From NCBI RefSeq assembly GCF_018742245.1, contig NZ_CP036133.1:1-10034 (forward strand): a stretch of DNA of 10,034 nt, in the 5' to 3' direction. A program made the position numbers and the translations under genes. The notes under the pieces are model-generated. The model had not been told where the DNA came from. It saw only the letters and a program-made list of their open reading frames with translations, and searched no databases. The stretch's first letter is position 1, and each line of letters starts with the position of its first letter. The stretch comes from Bacillus mycoides. GTDB taxonomy: Bacteria > Bacillota > Bacilli > Bacillales > Bacillaceae_G. Below are positions 5,045-10,034 of the stretch, piece after piece.

Positions 5045-7198
5045 ATGAAAAAAGTAATTTTAATTATAATAAGTTTAGGTTTTTTAATATGTTCTTCTTT
5101 AAGTGTTTTTTTATTTGATTTAAAAGAGTCATATGAACAAATATATTTTCCAGGAGAGAATGTTTCTACATTTGAGGTAACATCATGGAAAAAAGATAAA
5201 AAAAATATTGATATTTTAAATGAGTTAGATCAATTTGCAAAAGATAATAAGATTAATGTATATAAAAAGCAATATTCTACATCTAATAAAGGTGGAGTTA
5301 ATTATGATTATTATTATTCAATTTATGTTCCGTCTAAAGTAAGAGATGTTATTCCTATAAATAATAGTAATATAAATAATAAAGGAGTTTTTTCAACTAA
5401 TAGTGGAGATATTGAATTATTTAATAAAAGTTCAAATATGGTACTTCAGCCTTTATTAAAAGCGGAAGAAAAATCAGTAATAGGTTTTTATAGTTTTCAA
5501 TATAAAAATAGTAGTCAATATAAATTGATTACAGATAAATTATCAAGTTTGGGATTAGTTTATAATAGCTATAATTCATTAGACTTTAAATATGTTATTA
5601 GTACATTTTTTGCGATGCCAGGTATATTTATTTTAATGTTAAGTGTAATTATTTTCATTGTTATGTTATTTTTTGTTACGTTATATGAAATTTTTATGCG
5701 ATATAAGGAATTAGCTATTTTAAAACTTTATGGGTACAGGAAGAGAACTATTTATTTTCAGATGTTATTTGAAAAAATGAAATTGATTTTGTATATTATG
5801 TTTCCGATTTTAGGTATTTTCTTTACTTTTGTTTGGGTTAAATATGAAGGGAATAGGTTTTTAGAGTTTGTTTTGTTTAGCATATTAATCTTTTTAATAT
5901 ATATTTTGATTACTATGCTTATTAGTAGTTTGGTTTTCTTTGTTATAAGGTTTGTTACTATTCAAAAAATGATTAAAAATAAACAACCTTTTAGGTTTGT
6001 TAATGTTTTAAATATAACAGCAAAATATATAGCATCTTTTGTAATGGTGTTTTTAATTTTTAATATAGTGGATAAACAAAAAGATTTAAATATGAAAATT
6101 GATAGAGTTAAAGATTGGGATAAAGTTAAATCATATGTTTTTTTTGAATATGGAGGGAAAGCATCTGATTCAGCAAATGATAGGCAATTACATTATCAAA
6201 ATGCTAAAAATATAGTTGATTTATATAAAGAAGTTGAAGAACGTTCAATTGTAGTAGCTCCTTCTGATTATTTTATGCCGGGTGCACCAGATATTAATTA
6301 CTCTGAAAATATTTCAAACAAATATATTGTTATTAATAGTAATTATTTAAAAATGCATCCAGTTTTTGATATTAATAATAAATCGTTAGAAGGTTTGAAA
6401 CCAAAGAGTGATACAGAATTGACATTATTAGTACCAGAGAAATATCGCTCAATGGAAAAAGAAATTAGAAGTCACTTTTTAAAATATTTTAGATTACAAA
6501 AATATTTTGATAAGGTGTTTATTAAAGAGATGACTAAAGATGAAATGAATTTGCAAAATATAACTATTGATTTTCATTATATAAAGAATAACCAAAGTAA
6601 TTTTTTATATGATCATACTAATTCATTTAAAAATGAATCGGTAATAGATTCTATTTTAGTTTTAATTGATTCTAATACTTTTGGTCCGGAAAGTTATACA
6701 AGCTTTTTAGGTAATGGTCGTATTTTTACTAAAGTTGTAGATATTAACAATTCTTATAAAGAATTATTACCAGTTATTTCAGATACTAAAACAGAAGAAT
6801 TAATTATGGGAACTCCAGGAGTATATGGATCAGTATCTAAAAAAATTAATGATTTAAAGCAAGAAAGTTTAATGTTGAAATTTACACTGTTATTTGTGAG
6901 TATAACGTTGCTCTCGATTATTTTTATTACAGTATTGAATTATTTAGAGCGTAATAAATATATCTTAGCTGTTAAAACAATTCATGGTTATTCATTTATA
7001 AATAAACATTATAAATTTATTTATGTTTCTTTAGGTTCGTGGTTTATAACTTTAGTATCTTCTGTAGTATTGTTTGGTTTTTCATTATTTGTTATTTCAT
7101 CTAATTTAGCATTAATATGTTTAGAATTGTTATTGATTAACTTTATTGTAAGGATTTTAGAATATAAAGAAATTGTATCTGTTGTTAAAGGAGAATAG
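5045..7198 (+). CDS. bacteriocin-associated integral membrane protein (DUF1430-like), lactococcin 972 immunity/export partner
   Basis: This 717-aa protein has an FtsX/MacB-like permease layout. One helix lies at about 4-24, then an extracellular domain to about 187. Four helices follow at roughly 188-214, 246-265, 274-303 and 327-345, then a second extracellular domain of about 260 residues, and three C-terminal helices at about 611-635, 658-680 and 683-705. The cytoplasmic loop after the second helix (MRYKELAILKLYGYRKR, near 218-234) is the usual coupling segment of such permeases. Size, topology and position between a lactococcin-972 peptide and its ABC ATPase match the bacteriocin-associated membrane protein family. 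In that family it is thought to act with the ATPase in self-protection or export. An AGGTGA box (5035-5040) precedes the ATG. The gene is strikingly AT-rich. Its stop is 2 nt before the next start, so the two are translated together. Confidence 0.88.
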   Translation: MKKVILIIISLGFLICSSLSVFLFDLKESYEQIYFPGENVSTFEVTSWKKDKKNIDILNELDQFAKDNKINVYKKQYSTSNKGGVNYDYYYSIYVPSKVRDVIPINNSNINNKGVFSTNSGDIELFNKSSNMVLQPLLKAEEKSVIGFYSFQYKNSSQYKLITDKLSSLGLVYNSYNSLDFKYVISTFFAMPGIFILMLSVIIFIVMLFFVTLYEIFMRYKELAILKLYGYRKRTIYFQMLFEKMKLILYIMFPILGIFFTFVWVKYEGNRFLEFVLFSILIFLIYILITMLISSLVFFVIRFVTIQKMIKNKQPFRFVNVLNITAKYIASFVMVFLIFNIVDKQKDLNMKIDRVKDWDKVKSYVFFEYGGKASDSANDRQLHYQNAKNIVDLYKEVEERSIVVAPSDYFMPGAPDINYSENISNKYIVINSNYLKMHPVFDINNKSLEGLKPKSDTELTLLVPEKYRSMEKEIRSHFLKYFRLQKYFDKVFIKEMTKDEMNLQNITIDFHYIKNNQSNFLYDHTNSFKNESVIDSILVLIDSNTFGPESYTSFLGNGRIFTKVVDINNSYKELLPVISDTKTEELIMGTPGVYGSVSKKINDLKQESLMLKFTLLFVSITLLSIIFITVLNYLERNKYILAVKTIHGYSFINKHYKFIYVSLGSWFITLVSSVVLFGFSLFVISSNLALICLELLLINFIVRILEYKEIVSVVKGE

Positions 7199-7200
7199 AA

Positions 7201-7839
7201 ATGATTGAAGTGAAAAAATTAAGTAAAAAATATAATTCACATTATATTTTTCAAGATATAAATTTAAAAATTTCTCGTGGGGAAATGGTTGCATTAGTAG
7301 GTCCAAGTGGGATAGGGAAGTCAACATTATTGAATATTATGGGATCTCTAGAACCTTTTGATGCTGGTGAAGTATTAATTGATGGAGAAAAAATAAATTA
7401 TAAGGATAATGTGAATTTATTACGTGAAAAAATAGGTTTTTTGTTTCAAAACTATGCATTAATTGATCAGGAAACAGTTAGTAAAAACCTAGATATAGCT
7501 TTAAAATTTAAAAAGGTTGTAAATAAAGAAGAATTAAAACAAAAAGTAATGGATAAAGTTGGGCTCTCTAATAAAATGAAGCATAAAATTTATGAATTAA
7601 GTGGTGGTGAACAACAAAGAGTAGCATTAGCAAGATTAATGTTGAAACCATGTGAAATTATTTTAGCTGATGAACCTACGGGTGCATTAGATTCAAAAAA
7701 TCGTGATATGGTTTTGGAATTTTTGAAAGAATTAAATCGTGATGGAAAGACATTGGTGATTGTTACACATGATCCTTATGTAGCTGAATTTTGTGATCGT
7801 CAAATTGAATTAAGTTCAAATAATTTAGTTATAAGTTGA
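7201..7839 (+). CDS. ABC transporter ATP-binding protein of the lactococcin 972-type cluster
   Basis: This is a 212-aa cytoplasmic ATPase with every canonical motif: Walker A GPSGIGKST (34-42), Q-loop around Q83 (FLFQNYALI), signature LSGGEQQ (133-139), Walker B IILADEP (153-159, catalytic E158), D-loop ALD (162-164) and H-loop H190 (VTHD). The short length without extra domains fits the MacB/LolD-type subfamily that pairs with FtsX-like permeases, here the 717-aa protein. AAGGAG at 7188-7193, 7 nt before the ATG, lies inside the end of the upstream gene, so the genes form one operon. Together they are expected to export the peptide or remove it from the producer's membrane; Sec export of the peptide makes an immunity role attractive, but the sequence does not settle it. 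Confidence 0.95.
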   Translation: MIEVKKLSKKYNSHYIFQDINLKISRGEMVALVGPSGIGKSTLLNIMGSLEPFDAGEVLIDGEKINYKDNVNLLREKIGFLFQNYALIDQETVSKNLDIALKFKKVVNKEELKQKVMDKVGLSNKMKHKIYELSGGEQQRVALARLMLKPCEIILADEPTGALDSKNRDMVLEFLKELNRDGKTLVIVTHDPYVAEFCDRQIELSSNNLVIS

Positions 7840-7845
7840 AGTTTT

Positions 7846-7891
7846 AAAGAAGTGGGAAATGATGGATTTTTATCATTTCCCACTTCTTTTT
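7846..7891. terminator. strong terminator at the end of the bacteriocin operon
   Basis: AAAGAAGTGGGAAATGAT (7846-7863) pairs perfectly with ATCATTTCCCACTTCTTT (7872-7889) around an 8-nt loop, with Ts on the plus side. The A-run on the left could also end minus-strand transcription from the small ORF at 7986-8129. Confidence 0.92.
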
Positions 7892-7985
7892 AATTTTAAA
7901 ATTAAAGTTCATAATATGATTATTTGAATTGGAATAATATTTTAATAAATGGTTCTTTTTCGTATGAGTTTTGGAATGATAGATA

Positions 7986-8129
7986 TTATTTATTTAAGTG
8001 TTTTTGTTTGTTTATAGATATAAATAGTCTTTCTTTTACTCTGTTTTTTTCCAACTCAGTTGTTCTTATTTCTTTAAAATCATCATTGTTTATCTTTATA
8101 TGGTTTAATAATTTATAAATATCTTTCAT
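7986..8129 (-). pseudogene. 47-aa remnant resembling the N-terminus of a DUF4179-type anti-sigma factor
   Basis: The minus-strand frame opens MKDIYKLLNHIKINNDDF, continues KEIRTTELEKNRVKERL and FISINKQKHLNK, and then meets TAA. An AAGGAG box (plus strand CTCCTT, 8141-8146) lies 11 nt before the ATG, so it may still be translated. The pattern MKDIY-LLN-I, an acidic stretch, then E-EK-RVK and SI-K resembles the cytoplasmic start of DUF4179 anti-sigma factors in the B. cereus group. I am matching from memory. Those proteins continue into a membrane helix and a large outer domain, both absent here. No continuing homology was seen in other frames after the stop. It could instead be an intact small protein of unknown role. 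TATATAAT-like sequence upstream near 8187-8195 might be its -10. Confidence 0.45.
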
Positions 8130-8225
8130 ATTTTTATCAACTCCTTCAATTTAATTGTTATATGTATTAACCTAATATTGGTGATGATATCTTATTATAT
8201 ATAACGTATTTTTTTGTATAATCTC

Positions 8226-8798
8226 TTATATAAGAAATGTATCAAGGATATTATCTTTTTCCTCTTTATTAATACCAATGTATTTCAAGGTGATTTGTGG
8301 TGTACTGTGATTGAGTATTTCTTGCAACATAGCAACATCTTTTGTTTGTCTATAGAACCAATAGCCGAAGGTTTTGCGCATGGTGTGGGTACCAATGGAT
8401 TCTACACCGGCAAAATCTCCGGCTTTTTGCAATTGTCGATAAGCCTGGATTTTACTAATGGGTTTGTCTCCTTTTCGAGAAGGGAATAACCAGGTATTTT
8501 CTAGTGTTTGGGCATACGAATAGACTTCATCAAAAATAGAAGTAAGGTTAATCATGCGTTCTTTCTTTGTTTTTCCTTCTTTGATTTTGAATTCTTTTCT
8601 CTTTTTTTGTTTTAGCTTTACTATGGTTTGTGTTTTAAGTTGAAGTAGATCACTAACGCGTAATCCGGTATGAATGCCAATTAAAAATAGGATATAGTCT
8701 CGTTCGGAACAATGACGTTTAAGAGCCCATTTCATATCTTCGATCTGTTCTTTGCTACGGATGGGTTGGACATCAATGAGATGTGGTTTTTTGTTCAT
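8226..8798 (-). CDS. minimal tyrosine recombinase (XerC/D-like integrase catalytic domain)
   Basis: This 190-aa protein carries a complete tyrosine-recombinase active site: R47 in TGLRVSDLL, K76 in EGKTKKER, H138 and R141 in THTMRKTFG, H164 in LNHSTPQ and nucleophile Y173 in LKYIGI. It therefore should cut and rejoin DNA at a specific site. At 190 aa it lacks the usual N-terminal SAM-like core-binding domain of XerC/D (about 300 aa), so it is either a catalytic-domain-only member, as seen on some Bacillus plasmids, or works with a partner. An AAGAGG box (plus strand CCTCTT, 8809-8814) supports the ATG. Two similar inverted repeats with an 8-bp centre lie 104-134 and 236-268 bp upstream and are natural candidates for its binding sites. 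Likely roles are multimer resolution, DNA inversion or cassette integration. Confidence 0.9.
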   Translation of the reverse strand: MNKKPHLIDVQPIRSKEQIEDMKWALKRHCSERDYILFLIGIHTGLRVSDLLQLKTQTIVKLKQKKRKEFKIKEGKTKKERMINLTSIFDEVYSYAQTLENTWLFPSRKGDKPISKIQAYRQLQKAGDFAGVESIGTHTMRKTFGYWFYRQTKDVAMLQEILNHSTPQITLKYIGINKEEKDNILDTFLI

Positions 8799-8901
8799 GG
8801 ATTTTCGACCTCTTTATTTAAAGTGTTTTGAATGTATACTTTTGTTGTGTGAATTGAGGATATCAGAGAAATTGGTGAGAAGTCAATGATTAAGGGGAAA
8901 T

Positions 8902-8933
8902 GAATGTAAACTAATATCTAAAAGTTTACATTG
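8902..8933. promoter_or_regulatory. candidate recombinase site or operator 1 (12-8-12 inverted repeat)
   Basis: GAATGTAAACTA, 8 nt, then AAGTTTACATTG. The perfect part is AATGTAAACT (8903-8912) with AGTTTACATT (8923-8932). Each arm matches the corresponding arm of site 2 at 10 of 12 positions in the same register. Confidence 0.6.
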
Positions 8934-8992
8934 GAACTTACAATTGAAACCCAACATACAATGCTATGAGCATTTACAACATAGTCTTAGTC

Positions 8993-9020
8993 AAAACCAC
9001 AGCGATTGTTGTGGTTTTTT
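8993..9020 (+). terminator. terminator-like hairpin between the two recombinase sites
   Basis: AAAACCACA (8993-9001) pairs with TGTGGTTTT (9010-9018) around GCGATTGT, followed by Ts to 9020. No plus-strand gene precedes it, so it may end a short transcript or insulate the recombinase gene. A smaller palindrome ATGCT-atg-AGCAT lies 20 bp before it. Confidence 0.6.
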
Positions 9021-9034
9021 ATGTTGATGAAAAT

Positions 9035-9066
9035 GAAAGTAAACTTCTATTCAAAAGTTTACTTTC
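9035..9066. promoter_or_regulatory. candidate recombinase site or operator 2 (12-8-12 inverted repeat)
   Basis: GAAAGTAAACTT (9035-9046), spacer CTATTCAA (9047-9054), AAGTTTACTTTC (9055-9066). The arms are perfectly complementary. Arm length and 8-bp centre fit the 6-8 bp crossover region of tyrosine-recombinase core sites. Confidence 0.65.
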
Positions 9067-9097
9067 GAGAATAACAAAAACGAGGATTTAGGTAGCA

Positions 9098-9116
9098 CGA
9101 CTTGGACTAGCAAGTG
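9098..9116 (+). repeat. 19-bp direct repeat, copy 2
   Basis: CGACTTGGACTAGCAAGTG, identical to 2780-2798, followed here by ACGGCATG and then TCGCCAAGCCGA (9125-9136), which is also present near copy 1. The two copies split a circular molecule into arcs of about 6.3 kb and 3.7 kb. Confidence 0.75.
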
Positions 9117-9158
9117 ACGGCATGTCGCCAAGCCGAACATACTAAAAACAAGAGGATG

Positions 9159-9380
9159 TTAATAAAATGGAATTGTTGTAAAAGTAGTAGGATATATACT
9201 TTGAGATGGATATTCTATAGCTGGATAATATTGTATCGTTCCATGATAAGGTATAGATGGATGATAATGGTATGGCATATGTTGCATAGCATGTTGCATT
9301 GCATGGATTGTTACTTGAGTTGCATGGAGTGAAAAGACTGGGCCTGCTTGTCTGTTTCCAATATAGTAAGGATTTATCAT
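9159..9380 (-). CDS. 73-aa Tyr/His/Pro-rich protein, putative spore coat or exosporium component
   Basis: The product starts MINPYYIGNRQAGPVFSLH and has a repeat-like HAMQHAMQHMPYHYHP segment, then a tail of IPYHG, QYYP, EYPSQSIYP and IPFY. I count about ten Tyr and seven His, and no Lys, Asp, Cys or Trp. There is no signal peptide or membrane helix. Such Tyr/His/Pro/Gln-rich short proteins are typical of spore coats, where Tyr and Gln are cross-linked. GAGGTG (plus strand CACCTC, 9388-9393) is 7 nt before this ATG. The overlapping 82-codon frame begins inside that ribosome binding site and reads as a shadow. A sigma-K-like promoter lies just upstream, independently supporting a mother-cell role. 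I do not recognise a named Cot family; the assignment rests on composition plus promoter. Confidence 0.68.
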   Translation of the reverse strand: MINPYYIGNRQAGPVFSLHATQVTIHAMQHAMQHMPYHYHPSIPYHGTIQYYPAIEYPSQSIYPTTFTTIPFY

Positions 9381-9416
9381 AATAATTCACCTCAGTTAAA
9401 AATAAATAAACATTTA

Positions 9417-9444
9417 TATAATATGTCTAAAAATTAAACAAAGT
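9417..9444 (-). promoter_or_regulatory. sigma-K/E-like sporulation promoter of the coat-like gene
   Basis: On the minus strand CATATTATA (9425-9417) fits the sigma-K -10 CATAnnnTA exactly, and AC (9444-9443) stands 17 nt upstream, as in the AC-N16/17-CATAnnnTA pattern. Transcription would begin near 9410, about 30 nt before the ATG. The AT-rich background makes chance matches possible. Confidence 0.5.
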
Positions 9445-9574
9445 GTTTAGTTTTAAATCAATGAAAAACAAACAAATCGTATAAAATCAGTATAGCTTGT
9501 CTGATAGATTCTTTTGGATGTGTAGGAAGTTAAATCGAGGTTAGGGATTAATTTGGAGCGTCTGAAGCGCATGT

Positions 9575-9634
9575 ATGGGTAATTGTTGTTGTGGTGGATC
9601 AGGTATTCAGTCGCCAATAGGTGGAATGAAATAA
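9575..9634 (+). CDS. possible 19-aa Cys-rich peptide
   Basis: ATG at 9575 opens MGNCCCGGSGIQSPIGGMK and ends at TAA 9632-9634. Three consecutive cysteines and glycine-rich spacing are unusual for chance translation of AT-rich DNA. The only ribosome-binding-site-like sequence, GGAG at 9555-9558, is 16 nt upstream, too far to be convincing. It could be the end of a decayed gene or a very small coat or metal-binding peptide. Translation is uncertain. Confidence 0.25.
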   Translation: MGNCCCGGSGIQSPIGGMK

Positions 9635-9661
9635 ATGTAATTAAACGAGTTATATATGGCG

Positions 9662-9757
9662 TCTGTCAACGGTAAGCGGACCGGAGGGAGCATTAAGGAG
9701 TTGACAGATTCACTACACCCAAACCCTCTTGTGGTTGTCAAACGGTACGCGTTTGAC
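9662..9757. other. structured intergenic region, left part of the mobilization hairpin array
   Basis: TCTGTCAA (9662-9669) pairs with TTGACAGA (9701-9708) across 31 nt. GTCAAACG (9737-9744) pairs perfectly with CGTTTGAC (9750-9757) around 5 nt. A 91-codon plus-strand frame covers the region but lacks a good ribosome binding site and is shaped by the hairpins, so I treat it as non-coding. Confidence 0.5.
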
Positions 9758-9777
9758 CCTGCCTACCGGCGAGGGAG

Positions 9778-9815
9778 CCCCCTCAAAAAAATGAGGGGGT
9801 TGGGGGTGTTTTTTT
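9778..9815 (+). terminator. C/G-rich hairpin with downstream T-run
   Basis: CCCCCTC (9778-9784) pairs with GAGGGGG (9793-9799) around an A-rich 8-nt loop. A G-rich TTGGGGGTG follows, then seven Ts (9809-9815). It may insulate the oriT/mob promoter region from upstream transcription. Confidence 0.5.
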
Positions 9816-9822
9816 ATGGGGT

Positions 9823-9901
9823 CTGGGGAACTCTTCCCCAGTGGGTTTGGGCAAAGCCCAAGGTTTGTTTTTACCATGCTAAGCATGGCTCGGCAACGCC
9901 G
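9823..9901. other. array of four consecutive 3-nt-loop hairpins upstream of oriT
   Basis: CTGGGGAA-ctc-TTCCCCAG (9823-9841), TTGGGC-aaa-GCCCAA (9847-9861), CCATGC-taa-GCATGG (9874-9888) and CGGC-aac-GCCG (9891-9901). All stems are perfect and all loops are exactly three bases. In single-stranded DNA, as exists during conjugation or rolling-circle replication, these would fold as a comb of stem-loops, which fits a lagging-strand or single-strand origin or part of oriT. Confidence 0.6.
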
Positions 9902-9916
9902 AAAAGCGTCGCAGAC

Positions 9917-9965
9917 CCCTATCGATTTTGATACGTTAGTGTCAAAATAAGTATAGGGTTACTCT
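9917..9965 (+). other. candidate oriT of the MobV relaxase
   Basis: CCCTAT (9917-9922) with ATTTTGA (9925-9931) forms an imperfect inverted repeat with TCAAAAT (9942-9948) and ATAGGG (9953-9958). The right edge, AAGTATAGGG followed by TTACTC, resembles the MobV nick region typified by pMV158 (TAGTGTG/TTA), with GGG/TTA in place of GTG/TTA. It lies about 75 bp before mob if the ends join, the usual MobV arrangement. The exact nick position is inferred. Confidence 0.5.
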
Positions 9966-9967
9966 AA

Positions 9968-9996
9968 TTGACTCCATTTCGTCGCTTTGCTAGACT
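9968..9996 (+). promoter_or_regulatory. candidate promoter of mob
   Basis: TTGACT (9968-9973) and TAGACT (9991-9996) have an exact 17-bp spacer, and TGC before the -10 gives an extended -10. It points out of the right end of the window, consistent with a circular molecule in which base 10034 joins base 1. Its position beside oriT would allow repression by the bound relaxase, as known for MobM. Confidence 0.6.
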
Positions 9997-10034
9997 TATG
10001 GTATCAATTAATCTAGGGAAAGTGGTGGCATTTT

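Noticed and set aside
7924..8118. Plus-strand 64-codon frame
   Set aside because: Antisense to the minus-strand 47-aa ORF that has an AAGGAG box; the plus frame has none and is Phe/Ser-rich as expected for antisense of Lys/Glu-rich coding.
8214..8489. Plus-strand 91-codon frame
   Set aside because: Antisense shadow of the tyrosine recombinase, which has a full catalytic motif set.
8820..8875. Promoter of the recombinase (TTGACT on the minus strand near 8880, or TATACA near 8836)
   Set aside because: TTGACT has only ATATCC at 17 bp, and TATACA has no recognisable -35 partner, so no confident pair.
9142..9390. Minus-strand 82-codon frame overlapping the coat-like gene
   Set aside because: Begins at a GTG inside the ribosome binding site of the 73-aa gene and has Ser/Cys/Ile-rich random-looking composition; the 73-aa frame has proper RBS spacing.
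9656..9931. Plus-strand 91-codon frame upstream of mob
   Set aside because: Runs through at least six perfect hairpins and the candidate oriT, with no convincing ribosome binding site; coding capacity looks incidental.

Overview
The window reads as a small mobilizable plasmid of a Bacillus cereus-group (Bacillus thuringiensis-like) Firmicute, and probably the whole circular replicon of about 10 kb opened at the first base of the relaxase gene. Support for this: AT-rich sequence, strong Bacillus ribosome binding sites, a MobV relaxase starting at base 1, and a relaxase-type promoter plus a candidate oriT at the extreme right end that only make sense if the ends join. Circularity is inferred, not shown.

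Layout. (1) 1-1556: MobV/Pre relaxase and its terminator. (2) 1595-2650: a winged-helix protein that is the best candidate replication initiator, followed by a single DnaA-box-like 9-mer, two phased copies of a perfect TGTGACG/CGTCACA palindrome, and a run of hairpins; this is the likely replication control or origin region. (3) 2677-3627: a structured non-coding stretch, then two very short minus-strand genes (33 and 48 aa, both single-pass membrane proteins) separated and flanked by three copies of a ~27 bp repeat, then a nested inverted repeat. (4) 3822-4382: a MerR-like/DUF3967-type DNA-binding coiled-coil protein. (5) 4551-7889: a complete lactococcin-972-type bacteriocin cluster (secreted precursor, large FtsX-like membrane protein, ABC ATPase), visibly more AT-rich than the relaxase gene, with an inverted repeat over its promoter, an internal terminator and a strong final terminator. 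(6) 7986-8129: a short minus-strand ORF resembling the N-terminus of a DUF4179-type anti-sigma factor. (7) 8226-9066: a minimal tyrosine recombinase on the minus strand with two matched 12-8-12 inverted repeats upstream that look like its target or operator sites. (8) 9159-9444: a Tyr/His/Pro-rich coat-like protein on the minus strand with a sigma-K-like promoter. (9) 9575-10034: a possible 19-aa Cys-rich peptide, a dense hairpin array, a candidate oriT and the mob promoter.

Working together: the replication region maintains the plasmid, MobV with oriT lets it be mobilized by a helper conjugative element, and the tyrosine recombinase may resolve multimers or integrate DNA. The lactococcin-972-like cluster gives the host an antagonistic trait with linked export/immunity. 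A 19-bp direct repeat at 2780 and 9098 splits the circle into a mob/rep backbone arc and a cargo arc (small membrane proteins, DNA-binding protein, bacteriocin, recombinase), suggesting a mosaic plasmid.
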